NCBI RefSeq assembly: GCF_036884655.1
Contig: NC_088330.1
Span: 28,212,001-28,276,000 of the forward strand
Length of the DNA: 64,000 bases
DNA from: Musa acuminata AAA Group
Taxonomy: Eukaryota > Streptophyta > Magnoliopsida > Zingiberales > Musaceae
Reading direction: 5' to 3'
Shown: piece after piece, positions 32,955-45,500 of the stretch
Layout: each line of letters starts with the position of its first letter
Numbering within the stretch: position 1 is the first letter of the stretch
The notes under the pieces: generated by a model
Databases searched by the model: none
Told to the model about the DNA's origin: nothing
The model's input: only the letters and a program-made list of their open reading frames with translations
Translations under genes and position numbers: made by a program

Positions 32955-34310
32955 CTAGAGAGCACTGCTGCTGCCACCTCTTGATCCCTTTTTACTCGAG
33001 GAAGTAGGGTAGTACCCAAGGTACCACCGGACGAACTTCTTGAGGCCAGTGTTCAGACCGGTGGTCGGATGATACCCGAGCTCCCGCTGCGCAAGGCTGA
33101 TGTTGGCATGAGTAAACTGTACATCCCCATTCCGTGGCATTTTGACGACATTGCGGACGGCCTTGACCTTTAAGAGTTGCTCCAGGATAGACACGAGATG
33201 AGACACGGGGACTGGGGACGTATTGCCGAGGTTGTAGACGCGGAGCGGCGCAGACCCCCGCTTCTTGCCGCCGCTACCGGTGCTCTTCCCAGCATTGTCG
33301 AGAGCCGCAAGACAACCGCTCACGATGTCATCAATGTAGGTAAAATCACGGGCAACGGTGGCATGACCTGGGCCTTCAAAGATGGAAATCGGCTTGCTGC
33401 GGAGGATGTCTCTCGTGAAGAAGAAGTAGGCCATGTCGGGGCGCCCCCAGGGGCCGTAGACAGTGAAGAAGCGGAGGCCGGTGATGGCGAGTCCATAAAT
33501 GTGGTTGTAGACATGGGCGATTTCCTCGCCTGCCTTCTTGGTGGCGGCGTAGAGGGAGGCCGGCCGGTCAGTGCGGTCAACCTCCGAGAAGGGCACGTGG
33601 GAGTTGAGGCCGTAGACGGAAGACGACGAAGCCCAAACAACGGCGGGCTGCGGGTCCGCTGACTTGGCGACCTCGAGCACCGACACGAGCCCGGCGACAT
33701 TGGAGTGGACGTAGGAGGACGGATTGGTCATGGCGTAACGGACGCCGGCCTGCGCGGCCAGGTGCATCACATGGGTGAAGGGCACCACGTCGAACAGCTT
33801 GTGGAGGAGAGGGCCGTCGTTGACGTCGCCCTCGACGACGAAGACACCCGCGCGGTCGAGGAGGGCCTGGCGGGCGCGCTTGAGGGAGGGGTCGTAGTAG
33901 TCGTTGAAGTTGTCGAGCCCAAGGACGCCGTCGCCGCGGCGCTTGAGCGCGGTAGAGACGTGGGTACCCACGAAGCCGGCGGCGCCAGTGACGAGGACGG
34001 AGATGCCGCCGGAGCGGCGGACGCGGGCGGAGGAGCGCACGCACTTCTCCCAGGCGGGGCCGCCCCACGGGGCGGCGTTACGGAGGGAGCGACGCCCAGA
34101 GGTGGAGGAGGAGTTGGGGGTGGTGGGTGAGAGGAAGAAGAAGGCGACTAGGAGGGCGATGGCGAGGAAAGACCAGACTGCGACCTTGGAGACGAGCGGG
34201 TTGTGATGCCACCGGACGGTGAGCTGACGCGGGTGGTGGTGGTGGTGATGGTGATACTGGGGCTTGTCCATCTTGAACTTGCCCGGGGTGGCCGGCAGGC
34301 TATCCATCAT
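32955..34310 (-). CDS. GAE: UDP-glucuronate 4-epimerase (GAE family)
   Basis: Intronless, 451 residues, the usual form of plant GAE genes. It interconverts UDP-glucuronate and UDP-galacturonate, the sugar donor for pectin, in the Golgi. Residues 1-40 are a short cytosolic tail with seven consecutive His (20-26), 42-62 a single membrane anchor (type II), and 100-451 the extended SDR enzyme. The NAD-binding glycine motif TGAAGFVG is at 108-115, the SSSSVYG Ser/Thr region at 228-234, and the catalytic YAATK (Y254, K258) follows; RFFTVYGPWGRPDMA (280-294) is typical of the family. I start at the ATG at 34310; a GTG codon precedes it in frame. Which of the plant GAE paralogues it matches cannot be told. 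Confidence 0.96.
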   Translation of the reverse strand: MMDSLPATPGKFKMDKPQYHHHHHHHPRQLTVRWHHNPLVSKVAVWSFLAIALLVAFFFLSPTTPNSSSTSGRRSLRNAAPWGGPAWEKCVRSSARVRRSGGISVLVTGAAGFVGTHVSTALKRRGDGVLGLDNFNDYYDPSLKRARQALLDRAGVFVVEGDVNDGPLLHKLFDVVPFTHVMHLAAQAGVRYAMTNPSSYVHSNVAGLVSVLEVAKSADPQPAVVWASSSSVYGLNSHVPFSEVDRTDRPASLYAATKKAGEEIAHVYNHIYGLAITGLRFFTVYGPWGRPDMAYFFFTRDILRSKPISIFEGPGHATVARDFTYIDDIVSGCLAALDNAGKSTGSGGKKRGSAPLRVYNLGNTSPVPVSHLVSILEQLLKVKAVRNVVKMPRNGDVQFTHANISLAQRELGYHPTTGLNTGLKKFVRWYLGYYPTSSSKKGSRGGSSSAL

Positions 34311-34565
34311 CACACTTCGATTCTACCCTTGGTTATCGGATGGCGAAGTGGAGAAGAATGAAGAATAAGACGAGAGATTTGGATCCAACGCCTACGCCTT
34401 GGCTTCCAAGAACCAAATCGACTAATGGGCTTGAAAACGGAGAAGTAGATTGATTCTAAACGGAAGAAGATAAAGATGAGAGCAGAAGCATCCAACAAGC
34501 TGTCGTCCCCACGCCACCCCCTACTAATTCACTATAAATCTCCCTAGCGAACAGGACAACGGCCT

Positions 34566-34600
34566 CTCTCTCTTCCTCCTCCTCCTCCTCCCTCCTCCAC
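34566..34600. repeat. CT/CTC-rich tract in the epimerase 5' leader region
   Basis: A CTCTCT/CCTCCT run about 260 bp before the epimerase ATG (GA-rich on the coding strand), as often seen in plant 5' leaders and core promoters. Confidence 0.5.
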
Positions 34601-34619
34601 TGGTCTCAGTGAAAGCGAA

Positions 34620-35988
34620 GATTCGGAAGGTGATGATTAGACTCGCCCCTCTTACCGGCCTCACTGTCTCGACGGCTGGCTTGGGATTGTGGCAAAGCCG
34701 GCGTCGGTGCAGTTAGGGAGGGAGGATCGGCGAGCGAATGTGAGGTCGCAGGGAAGTCAAAGTCGCCAGGGTCACGGGGGTTCGTAATAAATAGGGATGC
34801 GGATGCCTTTTCTGGAGGACTCCGTTGCGGATTTTGTTGGACGCGGATATCACCGACGAGGAGAGAGAGAGAGCGAGCGTCGCACGGCGATGGACGCCAC
34901 TTGTTGAGTTGTGAGGAGGGAGAATGAGAATGAATCGTAAGTGGCAGAGGCTGCGGGTGACGATCGAGTACACCAAAATGGACGGACGCCCTTCGATCTC
35001 CTCGCCCCTTCTCGACGTGATCTGATCTGGGTGCCAGATTTTTCTGGAGACTTCCAACGGAAGATAACAAGCTCCTATCTGGTCGTGTTTGAATTCAAAT
35101 TTCATCATGGTTTGTTCGGGAGTCGGTCACGTATCAATCAGATGTTCGAGTAGAGAGCAGTGCTCGGAAGCACCACAGAGGAAATGAGACCCCCGATGAG
35201 GAGGAGGATCTTTACAGTGGTTGTCCCTCGAAACGAACATGTCGCGGAGTTCCAAGGGTTGGCGAGAGACTGGCGGTTGACATTATTTTACTCGCGATCG
35301 CAGAGGAAGCCTAAAAAAGATTCATTGGAATTGCTCGATTGTAGTCGGTTCCTGTGAGCATGTGAACCAACACTTCATTTTTGCCAGTTCGCCTTTTCTT
35401 TTCTTTTCTTTTTTGCCAGTAAAAAGTACAGACGGCCAGTTGGCAAGCACAGTGTCAAAAGCCCATGAACTAACTGGTGAGTATGTGATGGCAAATCCCG
35501 TGACACAAATTTGATGTGGAATGAATAGAAAATTTGAAACCACGTAACCTGTCACGACTCGATTGCATGTCATGTGCGGTCAGGACCGTACCTGAGACAC
35601 CCCCCCCCCTCACTCGATAACACAGTCTGTGTGGGTTTGGTCCTTTGCGTTGATCGGCTGGAATATCATCATTCATTGGACCACTCCTGCATGGGAATCA
35701 CATAAGAAGAATAATGAACCCCACGGGTAATTTCGCAAATAAATATCTATATAGTCTGTGTGGATTTGTCCTCTCTATTTCTTCTACTAATAAACTACTC
35801 GTATTCGTGCACAAGTCAAAGGTTCAAGTAGCAACTCATACATGAGTTAGATGAGCTGATGCGTAGTAAGTAGTATAGCACACTTTTGATTCCTGAATCC
35901 AATCCTTAATATATGAACACCTACCTCATCGTTAGCCTTTTTTCTAAATCTTTACGAGCTGTTTTTGACTTAATTCCTCTAAATCCGG
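34620..35988. other. Upstream region of the epimerase, then unassigned DNA
   Basis: GC-moderate to about 35150, probably promoter and leader of the epimerase, then AT-rich. No confident coding sequence. A C-run of nine lies at about 35601. Confidence 0.4.
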
Positions 35989-36399
35989 ATGAACGTAAGG
36001 ACTAATGAGCTCCTCCTACTCCTCTCTTGTCAGCTCTCAGAGCTTCCTTCCGTCAAGGGACAAGTCACATTTGTCATGTGGTTCCCGAAAGGTAGATGCA
36101 TTTGTATTGAAAGATCTCTTCAAGAAAAGGGAAAGGGGGCGAAGACAACTCCATATTCTATCCTGCCCTCTTGCGAGAGCATTAAGCGAGAGAGAACAAA
36201 CGGTAAGAAAGTTATCTTCCTCCAAAGCCTTGAGTGGCCATCGATGCTCCTATTTAGCCTTCGTCCCTTTTCACGGTGGAAGCAAGTGGTACCAACAATG
36301 AAAAGGAAGACCATCCTCTTCTTGCACAAAGATGCAGTAACCATCTTTACGACAAACATGCCCGTCAAGAGAGTTTCGTTAGCAGTTCTGGTCAAATAA
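35989..36399 (+). other. Open frame of 136 codons, unrecognised
   Basis: The plus-strand frame is open for 136 codons and the minus strand is also open across part of it. Composition is higher in GC than the surroundings, but I recognise no domain, signal or membrane pattern. It ends just before the LTR at 36410, so it may be a retroelement fragment. Low support as a gene. Confidence 0.2.
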
Positions 36400-36409
36400 T
36401 TATTTGGGG

Positions 36410-36769
36410 TGTTGAGATTTTAGTGGTCAACGGAATCCAATAAAATAAATGATTCACATGTCAAATTGAACTATTTCAATTACATAATAATGATAAAGCA
36501 TTAAGTATTTCATGAATGAAAGTATTAAGAATAATATATTAAACATTTTATGAATTATATTAAATTAAGATCCCTTGTCTAGTCTATATATAATAGGCTT
36601 ATGGTTATCCATCAAGGTCTATACATAGTAGGTTTATGGTTATCCACTCATTATTTTAAGTGCATCATTCAAGGAGTTCGATGTTCTTCTTCAAACCATT
36701 ATTGTTAAACAATCAGAAGGTAACTTTATATTTCACGGTAGATTTAATTCATGAATTATTTTGCTAACA
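36410..36769 (+). repeat. Short 5' LTR
   Basis: TGTTGAGATTTTAG...TTTTGCTAACA, 360 bp, followed by a perfect primer-binding site. No second copy was found in the window, so the element is truncated or rearranged. Confidence 0.65.
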
Positions 36770-36773
36770 CCAG

Positions 36774-36785
36774 TGGTATCAGAGC
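36774..36785 (+). other. Primer-binding site
   Basis: TGGTATCAGAGC, four bases after the LTR end. Confidence 0.85.
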
Positions 36786-36959
36786 TATGCTTTATCCATA
36801 TTATTCAAAACATAAATTATACGTGAGATTTTTCTTTGATAGAATCAATTGTATTTAATTTGAACATAAATTTTATTCTAATCGATATTCTGGTTCTTCT
36901 TATTCATAATCAGTTTCTCATCTTCATTTTTTTTATTTTAATTGTTATATAATGAATAT

Positions 36960-38200
36960 ATTGGTTTTGACGAGATAAAACCAAACTTATGGTATGTATA
37001 TATTATGAAATATATTGATTATTATCGAAACCATATATAATATTAATTGATGGTAATCATCTCTGTAGTAAAATAATTTAAGATAAAATAAAAAGATAAA
37101 TGACATCACATACGGTTGTAATTGACTTGTGGAGGGTAGGCAATTGGCCTTATAGAGAGGTAATTAATTATCTTTCATGAGTTAATTGAAATCAAATAAT
37201 ATAATAATTTGAGTATTAATTTTTATAGACCCACATGTATGAAAAATTATTTTGGCGCTCTTGTTATCGGTCTTATTAATTAAAAATTAAAAATATGTTA
37301 TGTCAAGATAAAACCAAACTTATGGTATGTATATGATATGAAATATGTTGATTATTATTGAACCATCAAGTGATTTTGGACATATATATTCAAAGGATTA
37401 TTTTATGTCTTGGGTTATTTTAAATATATTGATAATTGATATTATTTGGACACATCACGTGGATTTCCATTATGTAATTTGTTGTACATGCACTTTTTGT
37501 GATTTTAATTATTTTTTGTATTATGCATTAATATAAGGATTTATTAATAAATTAATGATGAGATGTCATATAATATTTTAACCTAGGAATAAACACAGAC
37601 TCTTAAGTTACAATATAATATTAATTGATGATAATCATATCTATGATAAAATAATTTTTAAGATGATTATAAAAGGATAAATAACAGCACATAAGATTGT
37701 AATTGACTTGTAGAGGGTTAGCCCTTGGCACTATAAGGAGGTAATTATCCTCCATTAATTGAAATAAAATAATAATTTAATTTTTCTAGACCCACACGTA
37801 TGAAAAATTATTTTAGTGCTCTTATTATCAGTCTTATTAATTAAAAACTTAAAATACATTATGTCAAGATAAAATAAACATATGGTATATATATATATAT
37901 ATAATGAAATCTGTTGATTATTATTGAAACCATCAAGTGGTTCTGGACATATCAATTAAAATCTTGAATTATTTTAAAATATTGATAATTGATATTATTT
38001 GGACATATCAATTAGATTTTCATTATGTAACTTTTTGTAGATGCACTTTATGTAATTTTAGTTAGTTTTTATATTATACATCAATATAAGGATTTATTGG
38101 ATTTATTAATGAATTAATGAAGAGATATTGTATAATGTTTTAACTAAAGATGAGGTACAGATTCTTATCTCATAATATAATATCAATTGATGATAATCAT
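36960..38200 (+). repeat. ~570 bp direct repeat array, block A
   Basis: Two successive diverged monomers. Landmarks recur at about 37043, 37622 and 38181 (TTAATTGATG.TAATCAT) and at ATGAAAAATTATTTT, GATAATTGATATTATTTGGACA and GTACATGCACTTT. AT-rich, non-coding, with possible origin inside the retroelement that begins at 36410. Confidence 0.75.
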
Positions 38201-38201
38201 G

Positions 38202-39963
38202 TAACATCATATTCCTCGTTTTACTTATATCATATAGGTAAGATTGATGTAGGATCATATTACTATTATCAAAATAAATATAATAAAAAATAGATAATCA
38301 TGTAACATCATATTAAAAAATAGATCATATTACTTATATCATGATAATCATGTAACATCATATTACTATTATCAAAATAAATATAATAAAAAATAGATCA
38401 TTATAAAATTTAAACATGCTAATTACTAAACAAAATGATAAGATTTATCTTATACATAATGATTTTGATACCTATACATAATTCAAAATATTTAACCAAA
38501 TGAACCCAAACAGAACATATCCAACTAATTCCATCCAACACAACTTAATATGTCCAAAATTTTTATACACGAAATGTCCATAGGTCATCGTTCATATTTA
38601 CGTTGGCATAGGCTTGCATGTATTTACTTTCCTACCCAATCATTTGAGTGTGGTACTAGTATTTTTACCTGTAAAATAGGATCCATAGTGCGTAATCACT
38701 TAATAAGTATAAATTTTTATAATTTTATTCTAATAAACATACATTATGTCATATATATATATAACATTTCAAAATTATGGACATAAGACATTTAATGATA
38801 AACGTCTCATCTTAAGACTTCCTTAGTAAGCACAACTCTACGATATAGTATATATACTATAAGAACATAAAATTTTACGTCAAAATAATTTAAAATATTA
38901 ATATGCACATATTATAAAATAAAAAATTTACAGACTTCTACACTCATGCACACACATAAATATATTAAAATATTTATGCACTCTCATACTACACATCATT
39001 ATATATGCATACATTTATATAATTTTATGTTTACAAAATTCATATATTTATATTCAGCTCATGACTAGCTTATGATAATCAAATTAATCGAAATATATTT
39101 TTTAAAATAAATTATGAATATAATAATTTATATAATTACTGTTTTATAATATATTAAATTTATAATTAAATTTAAAAATGAAGATGTCAAGGATCATATT
39201 CTTTAATGATCTAAGTATATTAGGAAACGATAAATCTTCTTTTTTCTTAGGATTAAAGTTTTTTAACCTTTATAATAAAAAACTGAGGAAATGACTTGAG
39301 ATCTATCGTTCAATCCCATTACACCTCCTCTTAAGTCTCCTTCTATTTTTATTTTTTCTTTTTCTTTTCTTCCTTCCCAAAGATCTCTCTCTTTCCTCTA
39401 TTTACTCCTTTTCTCTTGTTTTTTTTTTTTTTCCTCCTCTCTTCTTCTTCCTCCCTTCTCCATCTTCCTCTTTTCTTTCCTTTATTCTTCTCTCCCTTCT
39501 CTTCCTCTCTTTCTTTCTTCTCCTTCCTTCTCTTCTCCCCAACAGCCACAGCCCCCTTCTCTTCTGTTCTCTTTCTCTCCTTTCTCCATTCTCTTTCTCT
39601 TTTTTCTCCTTTCTTCTTTTCTCCCCCACCGTTGCAGCCCCTTCTCTTTTCTCTTTCCTTCTTCTCCTTGCTTTCCTTCTCCCCCACAACAGCCACAGCC
39701 TCCTCTCTTCTCCTCCTCCCCTTTCCACTGTTTCACTCTCTCCCTTCTCTTCTCTTCTTCCTCCCCTTCTCCTCCCTTCCTTCCCTTCACCCCCACATCC
39801 ATAGACTCCTTTATTTTCCTTCCCTTCTCCCCCACGACCATAGCCGCAACCTCCTCTCTTTCTCCCCTTCTCCCGGTTGCTTAAAACCCCCTGTGTTTTT
39901 TACAATTTAATCCTTCTAATATCTATATTTATAAATAGATATTCAAAAATAAAAAAATATTAC
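38202..39963 (-). repeat. Probable LTR of a minus-strand gypsy element
   Basis: Inserted within the 570 bp repeat. The left edge reads TGTAACATCATATTCC. The right edge ATTACA is followed by TTCTTCCCTCTAAATGATG and ACTCCTATAAATTTCACAT, which resembles the LTR/polypurine/pol-end junction at 60711-60755. The left edge and orientation are inferred from that resemblance. It contains a 500 bp pyrimidine tract. Confidence 0.4.
39340..39880. repeat. Long pyrimidine-rich (CT) tract
   Basis: About 540 bp composed almost wholly of C and T on the plus strand (TTCTCC/CTTCC). The long open frames through it on both strands are due to composition, not coding. Confidence 0.9.
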
Positions 39964-40419
39964 ATTCTTCCCTCTAAATGATGAAGAGTTTACTCCTATA
40001 AATTTCACATATCTAATATGATAAGTAATCAAGATTGATATATCTTCATAATATTAATCATATCATGAGATCACATATGATTGAACATCTTAAAACATAT
40101 AAAAACTCAAAACAATATCCATCTCATCAAATATTTCTATTTTATACTAAATATTAATATAACTTAATCATATGTAAATATAAACGTTAATGCTTATACA
40201 TGTTCAGTCAAAATTTCATAGAATATTAAAATTAATATATCTTGAAAAATATGTATTTCAATCTTAAAAGTCAAAAGTATGAGTATATCATATATTGTAT
40301 TTATAAAGTATAAACATCATAAATTACAACATGTAAGGATAACATATACATATTATTTATATTTCTGTTGATATGATAATTGTAATTCAATATGTATAAA
40401 ACTCAGATACTGTAAATCG
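39964..40419. other. AT-rich remnant, nothing recognised
   Basis: Lies between the probable gypsy LTR and repeat block B. It may be leftover internal sequence of the same element. Confidence 0.4.
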
Positions 40420-41190
40420 TGTCTCCGATAAAATAAATTTTAAGATGTCCATAAAAGAATAAATGACATCACATAATATTACAATCAACATGTGGGGGTA
40501 AGCACTTGGCCATATAGAGAGGTAATTATCCTTCATGAGTTAATTAAAATAAATTAATAATTTGAATATTAATTTTTCTACACCCACATGTATGAAAAAT
40601 TATTTTAATACTCTTATTATCGGTCTTATTAATTAAAAATTAAAATATGGTACGTCAAGATAAAATCAAATTATGGTATATGTATTATGAAATATGTTGA
40701 TTATTATTGAAACCATTAAAGTGGATTTGGACATATAAATTAGAAGGATTATTTAATGCGTTAAATTATTTTAAAGATATTGATAATTGATATTATTTGG
40801 ACAAATCAAGTGGATTTCATTACGTAACTTGTTGTACATGCACTTTATTCATTTTAATTATTTTTTTGTATTATACATCAATGTGAGATTTTATTAATAT
40901 ATTAATGGTGAGATGTTGTACAATGTTTTAACTTAGGAGTAGACATAGACTCTTTAAGTCACAATATAACATTAATTGATGATAATTATATCTATGATAA
41001 AATAATTTTTAAAATAATTATAAAAAGATAAATGACATCACACTTGGCCCTATAAGGAGATAATTATCATTCATGAGTTAATTAAAATAAAATGATAATT
41101 TGAGTATTAATTTTTCTAGATTCATAGGTATAAAAATTATTTGAGTGCTCTTGTTATCAATCAATATTATTAATTAAAAATTAAAAATTG
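40420..41190 (+). repeat. ~570 bp direct repeat array, block B
   Basis: One and a third further monomers, starting mid-unit (GATAAAATAAATTTTAAGATG), with the next unit at about 40978 (TTAATTGATGATAATTATATC). Block A stops and block B resumes at about the same monomer position, so a 2.2 kb insertion split one array. Confidence 0.72.
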
Positions 41191-41429
41191 ATGTATATTC
41201 TACTAATGATGCACGGTTTCTCATAGAAAGGTTAGATTTTTGTACTAATGTGGATTGTTTGTTCCATAGCATAAAGTTGATTAATTTTTCTTGATTTTTT
41301 TTATTTTTTCTTATTAATGATGTTCCTATTTTAAGTGATGGTAATTTTTCTAAATCGGAAAGAAAAAAAAAATCTTTTGGCTCTCGGTTGTATGGACATT
41401 GATTTGGTGCCCTGTGTGGATGAATCACC

Positions 41430-41790
41430 TATTCCTTTAAAATTAAGTACGTCACTTGATAAAATAACATACGAGCAATGAGAGTATGATGCTCATTAGG
41501 TTTCATGTCAGCAAGAACATTTGAAGTTTAATTCCTAAATGCTAAAAATCATTAAAGAATAATTTATGACTTAAATATAAGGTCCTTGCTAGCACTTTGA
41601 TGAAAATATTTTCATGAAGTTTGACAATTATAAAATTGTGCATGACCACATAAATATGGCTGCCTAACTTCAATTCTTAGAAGTTGAGATATCTAAATTC
41701 TTATGACTCCATTTCATATTAAATTTTTTTCCCATAGAATTTAGCCCATTTAAAATTTTGTACAACACATATTCTCTGCTATTCTATGAT
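41430..41790 (+). pseudogene. Copia gag fragment
   Basis: Stop-filled plus-strand remnant of a Tork-type gag: ..FLEVEISKFL then LHFILNFFPIEFSPFKILYNT (family pattern VHFILNSLP..FGPFKISYNT). It lies left of the copia element at 41907 and is from a different element. Confidence 0.5.
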
Positions 41791-41906
41791 ATGGAAAGCA
41801 TGCAAAACCAAATCCTTTGATCGAGTGTTTCTCGTTTCACTAGCAAGGCAAGGACTAAATGATCACATTTTTGTTTTCTTATTACAACCTTCTTTTCTTT
41901 TTTTTA

Positions 41907-42502
41907 TGGCAAAGACAAAAAGCTATATTATTTCAGGTTATGGTGGGCTTTATCAGTCCACGGCCTATCCCCCTTTGACCTAATCCTAGATTAAAGTTGG
42001 AGGGTACGGGGGCTATAAAATTGAGACAAAAAAATGCGGTAGCAAGGGCAAAAATTACTATAACAATTTGATTTAGAAAGGAGGAGAACAAGATAGTAAA
42101 ATAAGAGAAAGAAAGGGAAGAAGACAAGGACAATGTAGAGAGAACGTTCTCAATCATCTAATAGTATTATTATCTCAGGTTAGATTAGATTTATAATAAA
42201 TTTTTACTGTGATTTCTTGGGGAGGTTTTAGATATTGTGCACAGTGACGTTATCCTTGTATCCTAATTATTCTTTTGTGATTGTTGCTAGGGTTTTGGGC
42301 AAGAGATTGAGTTTTGTATATTCATTATTCTTATAGTAGATTGTCTCTAGTTTCCCCTGTGGTTTTTACCCTTCATATTGGAGGGATTTTCTATGTAAAT
42401 CTTGGTGTTCTATTTGATCGTAATGTCATTTAATTCCATTGCGTGTTATAGTCTACTAGCATTTGTTCATATACAAAAGTTATTTTTCTTTATATCCCAT
42501 CA
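41907..42502 (+). repeat. 5' LTR of the dead copia element
   Basis: Aligns with 46392-46980 from GGGCTTTATCA.TCCAC (41946) to TATATCCCATCA (42491-42502). The first 40 bases are too diverged to fix the start. The following TGGTATTAGAGA (42505-42516) is a decayed primer-binding site. Confidence 0.72.
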
Positions 42503-42548
42503 ATTGGTATTAGAGAAGGGTTTCGGTGATTTAATTTTATATTTGAAC

Positions 42549-45500
42549 ATGGAGGCCGATAGTGTTTCTCGCATGATTAGTTTGAATGAAAATAATTGAA
42601 TAATATGGAAATCAAGAATGGAAGATCTCTTGTATTGTAAAGATTTGTATGAACCTTTATAGGGGGATAGTGCAAAGCCCACAACTATGACAGATGATGA
42701 GTGGAAGAGGGTACTTCTATTGCTGAGCATTTAAATGAAATGTAGAGTATCACTAACCAGTTATCCTCTATGAAAATGTCTCTTGATGATGAGTTGTAGG
42801 TATTGTTACTTTCTCAGTTTCTTGTCAGAAAGTTAGGAGACACTGGTGATTTCTCTCAGTAATTCTACACTAAATGGTGTTGTCACCGTGAGTCAAGTAA
42901 CAAATAGTTTGTTGAATGAGGAGTTGAGAAGAAAGAACTTAGTAACATCTCAGAATAATTCACAGGCACTTATCTCATAAAACAGAGGAAGGTTAAAGTT
43001 TAGAAACAGTTCACGCATGGGTAGAAGCAAGTCAAGATCAAGAAAATATATTATTTACTATAACTGTAATAAGAAAAGACATTACAAGAGTCAATGTAAG
43101 TAACATAAGAAGAGCAAAAAAAAAGGAAAAAGAAATGAAGTCTACAAAGTCAAAAGATAATATCATAACTATAGTGCAAGGTGGTGATTAATTGATTTTG
43201 TCCCCTTCTGATGATATTTTTTTCTTGTGTGTATCAAGATCTTGAGTGGGTGATTGACACAGGTGCTTTTTATCATACTACACTATAGAGGGAGTTTTTT
43301 TGCTACATATAGGTCTAAAAATTTTGGTGTTATCAAGATGGGCAACTTTAGCACGGCTGACATCATTGGCATGGGTGATATTAATATAAAGACTAACCTT
43401 GGTTGCAAGTTGGTGCTTAAGGATATGAGGTATGTGGTTGACTTGAGGCTGAATTTAATTTCAATTGGAAGACTAGACGATGAAGACTACGAAAGTAGAT
43501 TTTACAAAGGGCAATGAAAGCTCAGTAAGAGTTATTTTGTTATAGCTAGTGGAAAAAAATGTCACACCTTATATAGGTTATAGGTCAAAGCTTGTGGTGA
43601 GCAGTTAAATGCTATAGAGAAAGACTTCAGCATGGAGTTGTGACATAGGCGACTGGGACACATGAGCGAGAACGGGCTACAAGCTCTTTCCAAGGGAGAG
43701 GTATTGCCAGACCTTAAAGGTACATATCTGAACCATTATATTGATTGTTTGGCTGGTAAATAACACAGAGTTTCATTTGCTAGTCTTACTATGTCTAGAA
43801 AAATGTATGCCTTCGACCGTGTTTATACAGATGTATGTAGTCCTTTGAGGACAAAAACTCCTAATGGATCTGTTGATATTCTTGGTATCAGTGATGTACT
43901 TTATTTTATCACTTTTATAGATGATTTTTCTAGGGAAGTTTGGGCCTATGCTTTGAAGATCAAAGATCAGGTTATTAATGTTTTCAAAGAGTTTCATGTT
44001 AGAGTTGAAAGAGAGACAGAAAGGTAATTGAAATGCATAAGGTCAGATAATGGTGGTGAGTACACAAGATTATTTAATGATTATTGTAGGTCACATGACA
44101 TCCAACATAAGATGACAGTTCCTGGTACACCTTAGCATAATGCTATTGCAGAGAGGATAAACCACACCATCATGAAAAAGATCAGATGTATGCTTTCATA
44201 AGCTAAGCTACCCAAAAGGTTTTGGGATGAGGCTTTGAGAACTACAATTGATGTGATAAACTTTCACCATGTATAGCCCTAGATGGTGATGTTGCAGAGC
44301 ATATATGGTCAAAGAAATATGTTTCCTACAAGCATTTGAGAGTGTTTGATTGTTGTGCATTTGCATATGTTCTAGACAATGAGAGGTCCAAGCTGGATGG
44401 TAAAACAAAAGAATATATTTTTCTTAGCTACTTACATGATTATTTTGGTTACAGGCTTTGGGATCCAGCAAAATAGAAGGTGTTTAGAAGCAGAGATGTA
44501 GTCTTCTTTGAGGATCAAACCTTTGAGGATTTGAAGAAGAAGGCACCAGTCAAGACTTCTACAGAAGGATTATCAGATTGTGACACAGTTACTCCTCCAG
44601 TATATCAGGATGATGGGGGAGATATGTCGGAAGATGGTGTAGAGCCTGATGTTGATCTACCTATAGGATATGTTGAGCAAGAAGAAGTTGGAGAGCAATT
44701 TCCTATAGAACCTTAGTTGAGAAGATCTTCTAGACAATATCAACCTTCCAGAAGATACTCTACAAATGAGTTTGTGATGCTTACTAATGAAGGTGAACCA
44801 AAGAGTTACCGGGAAGCAGTTGAAAGTGAGCAGAATAAAAAGTGGTTAGTTGCTATGTAGAAAGAGATGGATGCTCTTTAGAAGAACCACACTTATAATT
44901 TGATGCTACTACTAAATGAAATGAAGGCCTTGAAGAACAAGTGGATTTTCAAGTTGAAGACTCAAGAATATTGTTCTCAACCAAAGTATAAAGCTAGATT
45001 GATTGTGAAAGACTTTGGTTAAAAGAAATATATTGAATTTAAAGAGATTTTCTCCTATTGTTAAAATGTCTTCTATTCGTGTTGCTCATGGTATTGTTAC
45101 TAGCCAGGACTTAGAAGTTGAGCAGTTAGATGTGAAGACAACTTTCCTTCATGGTGATTTGGAGGAGAAAATTTATTTGGAGCAACTAGAAGGCTTCAAA
45201 ATCAAAGGTAAAGAGAATTTTGTCTACAAGTTGAAGAAGAGCTTGTATGGGCTAAAACAAGCTCCAAGACAATGGTACAAAAAGTTTGATTCATTTATGA
45301 TTGAAAATAGATATAATAGAACAGCTTCAAATCATTGTATATACATCAAATGGTTTGGTGAGGATTTTATTAGTCTCTTACTTTATGTTGATGATATGTT
45401 TATTCTTGGAAAAGATATGTCTACAATTGATAGGTTAAAGAAGGAACTGAGTGAGTCTTTTGCAATGAAGGACATGGCGCCAGCAAAGCAAATACTGGAC

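Noticed and set aside
33177..34206. Plus-strand and alternative minus-strand frames over the epimerase
   Set aside because: GC-driven overlaps of a gene with clear SDR motifs in another frame.
39349..39910. Lys/Glu/Arg-rich or Ser/Phe/Leu-rich frames in the CT tract
   Set aside because: Two-base low-complexity DNA is stop-free in several frames by chance.
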